NCBI GenBank assembly: GCA_017619735.1
Contig: JAFZRT010000015.1
Coordinates: 1 to 64,000 of the forward strand
DNA length: 64,000 nucleotides
Direction: 5' to 3'
From: Clostridia bacterium
Lineage (GTDB): Bacteria; Bacillota; Clostridia; Christensenellales; CAG-138
The position numbers and the translations under genes are program-made. How positions within the stretch are numbered: the first letter of the stretch is position 1; every line of letters starts with the position of its first letter. The notes under the pieces are model-generated. The model saw nothing but the letters and a program-made list of their open reading frames with translations, did no database searches and had not been told where the DNA came from. Below, in pieces: positions 57,675 through 64,000 of the stretch.

Positions 57675-58367
57675 TTATTTCGCCTCCGTTTCCGTTTCGA
57701 TATTGGACGGGCACTGATCCTTGCGGCAGAAGGAAGCCGAAGGGCAGCCCTCGCAGTCGAAGCTCTTTCTCTGAGGAGCTTTGCCGCGGGTGATATAAGC
57801 GACGAGCGCTATGAGGCAGCCGAATACGAGGAAGCCGCCCGGAGGAGCCGTCAGTATGGGGATCCTGTAGTTTTCGAGGAAGCCGATCTTCATGCCGGCG
57901 AAGCTCGCGTTGCCAAGCACCTCGCGGACGGTCGCCATGGCGACGAGCGCGAGAGTGAAGCCGAAGCCCATGCCGAGACCGTCGAGAGCAGATTCGAGCA
58001 CGTTGTGCTTGTTGGCGAACATCTCCGCGCGGCCGAGTATGATGCAGTTGACGACTATCAGCGCGAGATAGACGCCGAGCATCTCATATAGGTCTGGCAG
58101 GTATGCCTCCATGAGCATCTGTACGAGAGTGACGAAGCCGGCGATCACGACTATGTAGCAGGGTATCCTGACGGTGTCGGGGATGATCTTCCTGAGCAGG
58201 GAGATAACGGCGTTGGAGCAGATGAGAACCGCCATAGCCGCGAGGCCCATCGCCACGGCGTTTATAACGCTGACGCTCATTGCGAGCGTCGGGCAGGTGC
58301 CGAGCACGAGCACGAGAACGGGGTTCTCCTTCAAAAGGCCGTTGGTCAGTATCTTGAGCTTTTTCAA
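57675..58367 (-). CDS. rnfE: Rnf complex subunit E with a Cys-rich tail
   Basis: Six helices. NGLLKENPVLVLVLGTCPTL and LGVYLALIVVNCIILGRAEM mark RnfE. A C-terminal extension after the last helix holds DCEGCPSASFCRKDQC, a Cys-x2-Cys-x5-Cys-x4-Cys pattern that could bind metal. The start is TTG 58367, overlapping the rnfG stop (TTGA), with GAGGTGAAG as SD. At 230 residues it is slightly longer than RnfA-type partners. Confidence 0.96.
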   Translation of the reverse strand: MKKLKILTNGLLKENPVLVLVLGTCPTLAMSVSVINAVAMGLAAMAVLICSNAVISLLRKIIPDTVRIPCYIVVIAGFVTLVQMLMEAYLPDLYEMLGVYLALIVVNCIILGRAEMFANKHNVLESALDGLGMGFGFTLALVAMATVREVLGNASFAGMKIGFLENYRIPILTAPPGGFLVFGCLIALVAYITRGKAPQRKSFDCEGCPSASFCRKDQCPSNIETETEAK

Positions 58368-58897
58368 TTCGCTTCACCTCCTTCGAGGAGCTTTACAACA
58401 GTGAAGGCGTCCTGAAGGGCGGCCTTGAATGCCTTTGACGAATAGGTGACTCCAGCGAACACGTCTACGGCTTCGGCGCCCGCGGCGTCAAGTCCGACGT
58501 ACTGCTGCGGGTAGGTCTCCCTGCCGAAATCCTTTGACTCGAAATACGATGTGAGCTTTATGCCGAGTATCTCCCCTTCTCCGGAGAGGCCGACGGTGAT
58601 GCCCATATCTCCGCTGGAATAGGCGGACGTGGTCGCGAGCACGACGGCGTAAATCTCGCCGTTTATCACGTAGACCTTTTTGACGGATGCGGGCGTGCCG
58701 TCGGGCAGGGGCTTGACCTCACGCATGCTGTACATGTCGGGGATGACCGCCCTGAGCGAATCCTCGACCTTCTTTTCACGCGTTTCGGCAATGACCGGGG
58801 ACGTGAAATGGTTCGTGACGGCGAGCAGCGCCGTGACGATGAGGCAGATGGCCGTCAGCGCGATGATGCTTTTCACGTTGAACTTGGGCTTGTTCAT
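58364..58897 (-). CDS. rnfG: Rnf complex subunit G (FMN-binding)
   Basis: 177 residues. One helix (about 10-28) is followed by the FMN-binding domain. DVFAGVTYSSKAF contains the Thr that carries covalent FMN in this family. MGITVGLSGEGEILGIKLTS also fits. GGGAGGTGAAAGC precedes ATG 58897. It moves electrons in the membrane-facing side of Rnf. Confidence 0.95.
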   Translation of the reverse strand: MNKPKFNVKSIIALTAICLIVTALLAVTNHFTSPVIAETREKKVEDSLRAVIPDMYSMREVKPLPDGTPASVKKVYVINGEIYAVVLATTSAYSSGDMGITVGLSGEGEILGIKLTSYFESKDFGRETYPQQYVGLDAAGAEAVDVFAGVTYSSKAFKAALQDAFTVVKLLEGGEAN

Positions 58898-59835
58898 GCT
58901 TTCACCTCCCCCAGGGGCTTCCTTGCGGTGAGCTTTTCGATGTAGTTGGTGAGAAGGTTCATAAGGAGTATCGAGAAGGAAACGCCTTCGGGATAGGAGC
59001 CGAAGCGCCTTATGAGCACCGTCAGAAGAGCGCAGCCCAGACCGAACACCGCCTTGCCGAGATTGGAGGTCGGCGTGGTGGAGTAGTCGGTCGCCATGAA
59101 TATTGCGCCTATGAGCAGGCCGCCCGAGAGCACCTGATAGAGCGCGGTCTCGGCGCTGCCGTAAGCGAGCCAGGAGAGGAGGAACACCGCTCCGACGTAA
59201 ACGACCGTCGTATGCCAGGTGATGACCTTCCTGATCATGAGGTAGGCAAAGCCGATCAGCAGCGCGACGGCGCAGGTCTCGCCGATAGCGCCGCCCCTCA
59301 AGCCGAGTATCATGTCTGTCAGCTTGGGAAGCGTTCCCTCGCCTGCCTTCATTATAGCAAGAGGCGTGGGCGACGCGACGGCGTCGACGATCTTTATCTC
59401 CGCAGCGGCGCCCATCGTGTTGGCGAATGCGACGAGCATGAACACGCGCGCAGCAGCAGCGGGATTGGCGAAGTTCTTGCCGAGGCCGCCGAACAGGCAC
59501 TTGACCACGACTATCGCGAAAAGGCTGCCGACGACGGCCGGGAATATGTCGACCGAAGCGGGAAGGTTGAGACCCAATATGAGACCGGTGACTATGGCGG
59601 AGAGATCGCCCGCGGTCTGCTGCCGCTTTGTGATCAGCGCGAACAGTATCTCGCCCGCGAGGCAGCTGACGATGCAGACGGCGACGACGAGAAGCGACCT
59701 AATGCCGAATATCACGGTGCCGGCTATCAGCGCGGGGATAAGGGCGATTATGACGTCCAGCATTATGCCCCTTGTGGTGCGGCCGGTTCTTATATGCGGC
59801 GAAACGGAAACTATGAGCTTATTGTCTTCCATCAT
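58894..59835 (-). CDS. rnfD: Rnf complex subunit D
   Basis: Membrane flavoprotein, about nine helices, 313 residues. NLPASVDIFPAVVGSLFAIV, FGGLGKNFANPAAAARVFML and SNLGKAVFGLGCALLTVLIR are family marks. DYSTTPTS lies near the covalent FMN site. AAAGGAG is about 7 nt before ATG 59835, which overlaps the rnfC stop (ATGA). It forms the sodium/proton path with RnfA and RnfE. Confidence 0.96.
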   Translation of the reverse strand: MMEDNKLIVSVSPHIRTGRTTRGIMLDVIIALIPALIAGTVIFGIRSLLVVAVCIVSCLAGEILFALITKRQQTAGDLSAIVTGLILGLNLPASVDIFPAVVGSLFAIVVVKCLFGGLGKNFANPAAAARVFMLVAFANTMGAAAEIKIVDAVASPTPLAIMKAGEGTLPKLTDMILGLRGGAIGETCAVALLIGFAYLMIRKVITWHTTVVYVGAVFLLSWLAYGSAETALYQVLSGGLLIGAIFMATDYSTTPTSNLGKAVFGLGCALLTVLIRRFGSYPEGVSFSILLMNLLTNYIEKLTARKPLGEVKA

Positions 59836-61163
59836 GCCTTGTCTCCTTTTTGAGAGTTCTGCCAATTCCTGAGAATGACCTTGGCAAGCTTATGCCTCTG
59901 CACTATCGGCTGATGCGCGGGGCAGACGAACGCGCATGCGCCGCACTCCATACACAGGTTGACCCTCTGCTTATAGAGCGCTTCGCCGTCCTTGTTGTTG
60001 AACGCCTTTGCGATGGCGGGAGGATTGAGACGCATCGGGCAGTGATTGACGCAGTTGCCGCACCTTATGCAGGGCGTCTCCTTCTTCACCTCGGCGTCCT
60101 TTTCGGTGAAGGCCAGTATCGCGTTGGTATTCTTCAATACGGGAGCGTCGAGATCCGGTACCGCGGTACCCATCATCGGGCCTCCGTAAAGCACCTTGCG
60201 CGGCTCCTCTTTGAAACCGCCGCAGAACTCGAATACGTCGCGCAGCCTCGTCCCTATGGGGGCGAAAACGTTCTTCGGCTCCTTTACGGCGGAGCCGTCG
60301 ACGGTGATAAGCTTCTCAACGAGGGGCATGCCCGTCTCTATGTACTGCTCGATATTGGCGAGCGTGGTGACGTTCATTATGACTACGCCGACGTCGAGGG
60401 GCAGCTTGCCCTCCGGGACGACGCGGCCGACGGTATTGTAGATGAGGACTTTCTCGCCTCCCTGCGGGTACATGGGCGGAAGCGATTTTACCTGGATATG
60501 GGGATCGTCCTTGAATCGGGCTCGGAGAGCGGCGATGGATCTGGGCTTGTTGTTTTCGACTCCGATTATTACCGCCTTGGGCTTCAGGAACTCGGAAATA
60601 CGGCGTACGCCGCGCTCGACGAGATCGGTGTAGTCGAGCATGGTCCTCGTATCGCTGGTGATGTAGGGCTCGCACTCGGCGCCGTTAATGAGGAAATACT
60701 CGGCCTGCTCGATATCCTTTATCGCGAGCTTTACGGAGGTCGGGAATCCTGCGCCGCCGAGGCCGACTATACCGCTGTTCCTCACCGCTTCGGCAAGGTC
60801 GGACAGCGTCTCGATACGGGGCTTTACGAGATCCTCGCAGGGGCGCATCTCGCCGTCGGATTCAATGAAAATGGCGGGGGCGCTCCGTCCGTTGCTGAGG
60901 ACGATATCCTCCACCTTTTTGACCGTGCCCGAAACAGAGGCGTGAACGGGCGCCGAAATGAATCCGCCGGATTCGGCGATGAGCTGGCCGACGGCGACCT
61001 TGTCGCCGGCCTTAACGATGGGCTTTGCCGGAGCGCCTATATGCATGACCGTGGGGATGACCACCGAAGCCGGCGCCGGCATGCGCACGGCCTCCATAAG
61101 TGCGGTGTTCTTCCTGTGCGGGACATGCACTCCAGAAAGCGGGTCAAAGAAACGTTTGGACAT
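59832..61163 (-). CDS. rnfC: Rnf complex subunit C
   Basis: Soluble NADH-linked subunit, 443 residues. HVPHRKNTALMEAVRMPAPA opens it. The NADH/FMN core reads GIVGLGGAGFPTSVKLAI and NGAECEPYITSDTRTML. Two 4Fe-4S motifs lie near the C-terminus (CIRCGNCVNHCP; CMECGACAFVCP). ATG 61163 follows GGAG. It is the first gene of the rnfCDGEAB operon, which has a consensus promoter at 61254-61282. Confidence 0.97.
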   Translation of the reverse strand: MSKRFFDPLSGVHVPHRKNTALMEAVRMPAPASVVIPTVMHIGAPAKPIVKAGDKVAVGQLIAESGGFISAPVHASVSGTVKKVEDIVLSNGRSAPAIFIESDGEMRPCEDLVKPRIETLSDLAEAVRNSGIVGLGGAGFPTSVKLAIKDIEQAEYFLINGAECEPYITSDTRTMLDYTDLVERGVRRISEFLKPKAVIIGVENNKPRSIAALRARFKDDPHIQVKSLPPMYPQGGEKVLIYNTVGRVVPEGKLPLDVGVVIMNVTTLANIEQYIETGMPLVEKLITVDGSAVKEPKNVFAPIGTRLRDVFEFCGGFKEEPRKVLYGGPMMGTAVPDLDAPVLKNTNAILAFTEKDAEVKKETPCIRCGNCVNHCPMRLNPPAIAKAFNNKDGEALYKQRVNLCMECGACAFVCPAHQPIVQRHKLAKVILRNWQNSQKGDKA

Positions 61164-61253
61164 TTTCTCTCCAATCTGCCCGGCATGAGGCGTAAACATA
61201 CGGCGCCGGGATCGACCCGGCTCCGCTGAAATAATGCATATTATTTCTTATAT

Positions 61254-61282
61254 ATTTTAGCACTGACGATATATGCTGTCAA
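61254..61282 (-). promoter_or_regulatory. Promoter of the rnf operon
   Basis: Minus strand: -35 TTGACA at 61277-61282, 17-nt spacer, -10 TAAAAT at 61254-61259. The leader carries a GCCGGG/CCCGGC hairpin near 61205-61221. Confidence 0.85.
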
Positions 61283-61367
61283 TGCTTTTTTGCCGCAGCT
61301 CGGCTTGGGCGGAATCCCCGAAAGAGCGGAATAAAACAAAGCGTCTCATGGAAAAATCTATTTCCTG

Positions 61368-61396
61368 TTGCCTATTTGGCGGCCCGGGGGTATAAT
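61368..61396 (+). promoter_or_regulatory. Promoter of the DUF3810 gene
   Basis: -35 TTGCCT at 61368-61373, 17-nt spacer, -10 TATAAT at 61391-61396. Confidence 0.78.
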
Positions 61397-61440
61397 AATA
61401 CGGAAGAACCATATCCCGACCGAACGAAAGGAGGCATTCG

Positions 61441-62553
61441 ATGAGGCGAGATACCATCCCCCGCCAGCTGTTGAGGCTGCCGCAGCTTCTTATACTTGTG
61501 CTCGTATACTTCTTGGTAAAGGCCGCATCAAAGGCGCCTTCCATAGTCGAAAGCTTCTACTCCATGAAGCTTTATCCCGTTATCCGCAACGCCGTTTCCG
61601 CGGTCACAAGGGTCGTTCCCTTCTGCGTTGCCGAGCTCATTGCCGCGGTAGTTATCGCCGCGTTCGTTATCGTGCTCATCGTGCGGCTGATAAAGCTAAT
61701 ACTCTTCCGCAAGAAATCGCTCGTGCGCCTCATATCGCTCATTATCACCGCCGCGCTCACTGCGAGCTATCTCGTGCTCGCCTTCTACGTCATGTGGGGC
61801 TTCAACATGTTCCGCACGCCCGTCGCGGAGAAGCTCGACCTGCCCGAAAGGGAGTACACGGTGGAGGAGCTTTACGCCGTCTGCATGGACCTTGCCGAGA
61901 ACGCGGTGAGGCTGCGCGAACAGGTCGACACGGACCCGAACGGCGTTATCACGGGCGACATGAACGAATTAAAGGAGAGCATACGCCTTGCCTACGCCGA
62001 GTTCGGAGCGAGCCGCCCCTCATTCAAGGCGGATGTGCCGCCCGTCAAGGAGGCCGCCTGTTCGAAGTTCCTGTCCAAATGCGGTATCGCGGGCATATAC
62101 ATATTCCTTACCGAGGAGCCGCTCATCAACAACAACGAGCCCTTCCTCTACTCCGCCATGGACGCCGCGCATGAGACCGCGCACTATATCGGCTACGGCC
62201 GCGAGGAGGACGCGAACTTCATAGCGTTCCTCGTATGCAAGGATTCCTCCGATCCGGCAGTCGCGTATTCCGGCTATATGCACGCGCTTCAGCACTGTTC
62301 ATCGGCGCTCGCATCGGCCGATCCCGCGCTTTATCAGAGACTGCGCGCGACGTACTCCAACGGCATGCTGACGGATCTTGCGGATTACTCCGCGCATTAC
62401 GCAGTGTACGCCGGCACCGACGTATGGAAGGCGTCGAACGATCTGAACGACAGCTATCTGAAGCTAAACAAAGAAGAAAAAGGCGTGCTCTCCTATCTGG
62501 AGGACACAGCCCTTATACTGCGGTATTACGACAGCCGCCGCTTCTTCAATTGA
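61441..62553 (+). CDS. DUF3810 membrane metalloprotease-like protein
   Basis: 370 residues with three helices early (about 10-30, 58-85, 96-118), then an outside domain. MDAAHETAHYIGYGREEDAN has an HExxH motif followed by E-E/D, typical of zinc peptidases. DUF3810 proteins are otherwise uncharacterised. GAAAGGAGG lies before ATG 61441. Its stop is 1 nt from the stop of the convergent lipoprotein gene. Confidence 0.85.
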   Translation: MRRDTIPRQLLRLPQLLILVLVYFLVKAASKAPSIVESFYSMKLYPVIRNAVSAVTRVVPFCVAELIAAVVIAAFVIVLIVRLIKLILFRKKSLVRLISLIITAALTASYLVLAFYVMWGFNMFRTPVAEKLDLPEREYTVEELYAVCMDLAENAVRLREQVDTDPNGVITGDMNELKESIRLAYAEFGASRPSFKADVPPVKEAACSKFLSKCGIAGIYIFLTEEPLINNNEPFLYSAMDAAHETAHYIGYGREEDANFIAFLVCKDSSDPAVAYSGYMHALQHCSSALASADPALYQRLRATYSNGMLTDLADYSAHYAVYAGTDVWKASNDLNDSYLKLNKEEKGVLSYLEDTALILRYYDSRRFFN

Positions 62554-62554
62554 T

Positions 62555-62974
62555 CTATCGCATGGATACGCTGATATCCATGCTTCCCGTAACGCTCCAG
62601 ACGATGGCGGCGCTTATCTCGCCGTTTGTGAACTGAGGCACCGCGCTTACACCCTCCGAGAGCCATATCTCGGAGTTTTCTTTAAGCACGAATCCGCAGG
62701 CCATGAGCTCGTCAACGTAGCGCTCGTAAGCGTCGGAAGTGACCGCGCGGTACGAGATGACTATGTCGGAGTTCCTTCCCTCATACATGCCGTCGAAGAT
62801 GCCGTTGTCGCGGTAGCGGGGCACGCTGTCGAGCAGGGGGTAATCGTCCCAGCGCAGGAGCACCTCCGGATCGGAGGCGTCCAAAGGCATTTCGTTGCTT
62901 TCGGTGCCGAAGCATCCCGTAAAGCAGGAGACGATCAGGATGATGACGGCAAAAATGGAGATCGCTTTTTTCAT
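62555..62974 (-). CDS. Small hypothetical lipoprotein
   Basis: 139 residues. The signal peptide ends in a lipobox with Cys21 (IVSCFTGC). The rest reads RWDDYPLLDSVPRYRDNGIF and ERYVDELMACGFVLKENSEI, the shape of small surface-exposed sensing or binding domains. No family recognised. No good SD precedes ATG 62974. The gene is fully antisense to a possible 3' extension of the DUF3810 transcript. Confidence 0.7.
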   Translation of the reverse strand: MKKAISIFAVIILIVSCFTGCFGTESNEMPLDASDPEVLLRWDDYPLLDSVPRYRDNGIFDGMYEGRNSDIVISYRAVTSDAYERYVDELMACGFVLKENSEIWLSEGVSAVPQFTNGEISAAIVWSVTGSMDISVSMR

Positions 62975-63031
62975 AATGGGAATACTCTGACAGAGGCCTT
63001 TCCCGGCAGTCAGCCGAAATCGTTTTTACGG

Positions 63032-63060
63032 CGGGAGCACACGCTCCCCGCCTTTTTCGT
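63032..63060 (+). terminator. Plus-strand terminator with no near upstream plus gene
   Basis: GGCGGGAGC at 63032-63040 pairs with GCTCCCCGCC (one bulge) at 63045-63054, then TTTTTC. The closest plus-strand gene ends 480 bases upstream. Confidence 0.7.
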
Positions 63061-63070
63061 TTACCCGGAC

Positions 63071-63099
63071 ATTTTATCATAAACATTCCCGCCGCGCAA
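63071..63099 (-). promoter_or_regulatory. Promoter of the small lipoprotein gene
   Basis: Minus strand: -35 TTGCGC at 63094-63099, 17-nt spacer, -10 TAAAAT at 63071-63076. The terminator hairpin at 63032-63060 would form near the 5' end of this transcript. Confidence 0.65.
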
Positions 63100-63160
63100 T
63101 CGCCGAAGCATAAAAAACTTCCGTTTCTGCAAACTAAATACAAAAAACGGGAGGCAAAGC

Positions 63161-63838
63161 ATGTTCACTCTGTTTATGCGGACGATAGTGGTGTACGCAG
63201 TCGTGTTCACCGTCCTGCGGCTGATGGGCAAGAGGCAGATCAGCGATATGCAGCCGTTCGACCTCGTTATCACCCTGCTTATCGCGGACGTGGCCTCCGT
63301 GCCGATATCGGACAGCGCGATACCGCTCCTTTACGGGGTAGTGCCTATACTCGCGCTTTTCATACTGCACCGGCTTGTGGCTCATCTGTCGCTGAGATCA
63401 GACGCGGTACGCACGCTGGTATGCGGACGCCCGATAATCGTCATCGCGAAGGGCGTCGTGCAGGAGGACGCGATGAAGGCCGCAAACTATACCCTTGGCG
63501 ACCTTACGGAGCAGCTGCGCGTCAAGGATGTTTTTACGCTGTCGGAGGTCGAATACGGGATATTGGAGACTAACGGCTCGCTGAGCGTGCTGAAGAAGCA
63601 GAGCGGCGGCAACGGCCAATGCAGGCCTTCCGTACTGCTCGTGTCGGACGGCAGGACGCAAGCCGCCAATCTTTCCGACATAGGCCGGAGCGAGGAATGG
63701 CTTCGTGAAAAGCTCGGCGCGATACCGGTCGGTCGATGCCTTTTCGTATTCCTCGATCCCGACGGGCGGCTCCATGTACAGTTGAAGCAGAGGAAGGGAA
63801 CGGCTCCGGCGGTGCGCTTTCTGAAGGGTGAGCAATGA
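63161..63838 (+). CDS. DUF421 membrane protein (YetF-like)
   Basis: 225 residues. Three helices at the start (RTIVVYAVVFTVLRLMGKRQ; LVITLLIADVASVPIS; LLYGVVPILALFILHRLV) precede a cytoplasmic domain with LVCGRPIIVIAKGVVQEDAM and LRVKDVFTLSEVEYGILETN, both typical of the family. YetF/YcaP proteins are linked to spore coat or envelope processes; no enzyme role is proven. GGGAGG precedes ATG 63161. The next gene, a DUF4363 protein, overlaps its stop. Confidence 0.93.
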   Translation: MFTLFMRTIVVYAVVFTVLRLMGKRQISDMQPFDLVITLLIADVASVPISDSAIPLLYGVVPILALFILHRLVAHLSLRSDAVRTLVCGRPIIVIAKGVVQEDAMKAANYTLGDLTEQLRVKDVFTLSEVEYGILETNGSLSVLKKQSGGNGQCRPSVLLVSDGRTQAANLSDIGRSEEWLREKLGAIPVGRCLFVFLDPDGRLHVQLKQRKGTAPAVRFLKGEQ

Positions 63839-64000
63839 TAAAGAACAGAAGCTTTCAAGCAATGAAGACTGCGGTCGCCGCTGGGCTTGCGCTTGCAGCC
63901 GTTTTCGTTCTGCTCGCGTGCCTTCTGCCCTGGCTCGCCGTGGATTCGCTTTACCGTGAGACCTCGGGGCTGATCGAAGGCGCGAAGCTCGACGCCCTTT
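63835..64000 (+). CDS. DUF4363-like protein, 3' truncated by the window edge
   Basis: Only 55 residues are visible. A basic start (MIKNRSFQAMKTAV) is followed by a signal-anchor helix (about 14-37, AGLALAAVFVLLACLLPWLA). ATG 63835 overlaps the DUF421 stop (ATGA), the usual arrangement of DUF421-DUF4363 pairs in Clostridia. Further domains lie beyond the window. Confidence 0.7.
   Translation, partial: MIKNRSFQAMKTAVAAGLALAAVFVLLACLLPWLAVDSLYRETSGLIEGAKLDAL

Overview
The window looks like the chromosome of a moderately GC-rich anaerobic Clostridia (Bacillota) species. The support is gene content: a SCIFF ranthipeptide with its radical-SAM maturase, a complete Rnf complex in the order CDGEAB, a class 3 fructose-bisphosphatase, RicT (YaaT), RqcP, a T-box before thrS, YtxC-like and BofC-like proteins, strong Shine-Dalgarno sites, and many sigma-A promoters with 17-nt spacers. 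All family names come from reading the sequence; no database search was run. I cannot name the species.

Layout. 1-6.8 kb is an accessory stretch. It holds a CHAP amidase-like gene, at least five GNAT acetyltransferases (one a tandem double domain, one truncated), a double-Nudix protein, an MsrA-GNAT fusion, and three decayed repeats that look like 3' ends of rlmD/rumA. Its first 3.3 kb is visibly more AT-rich than the rest. 6.8-17.9 kb is a carbohydrate block: a GH13 lipoprotein, two small membrane proteins, a GH53 endo-galactanase lipoprotein, and a complete MalEFGK-type ABC importer. 17.9-27.5 kb holds housekeeping genes: an MGMT-like protein, a YaaO-type decarboxylase, holB, ricT, ispDF, rqcP, a PrsA-like foldase, a surface protein and a uracil-DNA glycosylase. 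27.6-39.8 kb has rpsU facing a long leftward operon, scfA-scfB-recJ-apt-relA-dtd-MBL-hemZ, preceded by a TIGR04086-like gene and yajC.

39.8-45.4 kb is leftward: fbp, a WYL regulator, an NlpC/P60 cell-wall hydrolase with a long Pro-Thr linker, and ytxC. 45.4-48.4 kb is a threonine T-box, thrS and deoD. 48.4-52.3 kb has a sigma factor with its presumed anti-sigma, carD-yacL and two serine tRNAs. 52.5-55.3 kb is trkA-trkH. 55.4-61.2 kb is the leftward rnfCDGEAB operon with NusG-II and Gx-transporter genes. 61.4-64 kb has a DUF3810 metalloprotease-like gene, a small lipoprotein, and a DUF421-DUF4363 pair that runs off the end.

How the genes work together. The GH13, GH53 and MalEFGK genes suggest import of alpha-glucan and galactan oligosaccharides at the cell surface. 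Rnf couples ferredoxin oxidation to an ion gradient. Fbp supports gluconeogenesis. RelA, apt and deoD link nucleotide salvage to the stringent response. The most unusual region is the acetyltransferase array punctuated by rlmD-tail repeats, which reads like a fossil record of repeated insertions at one hotspot.
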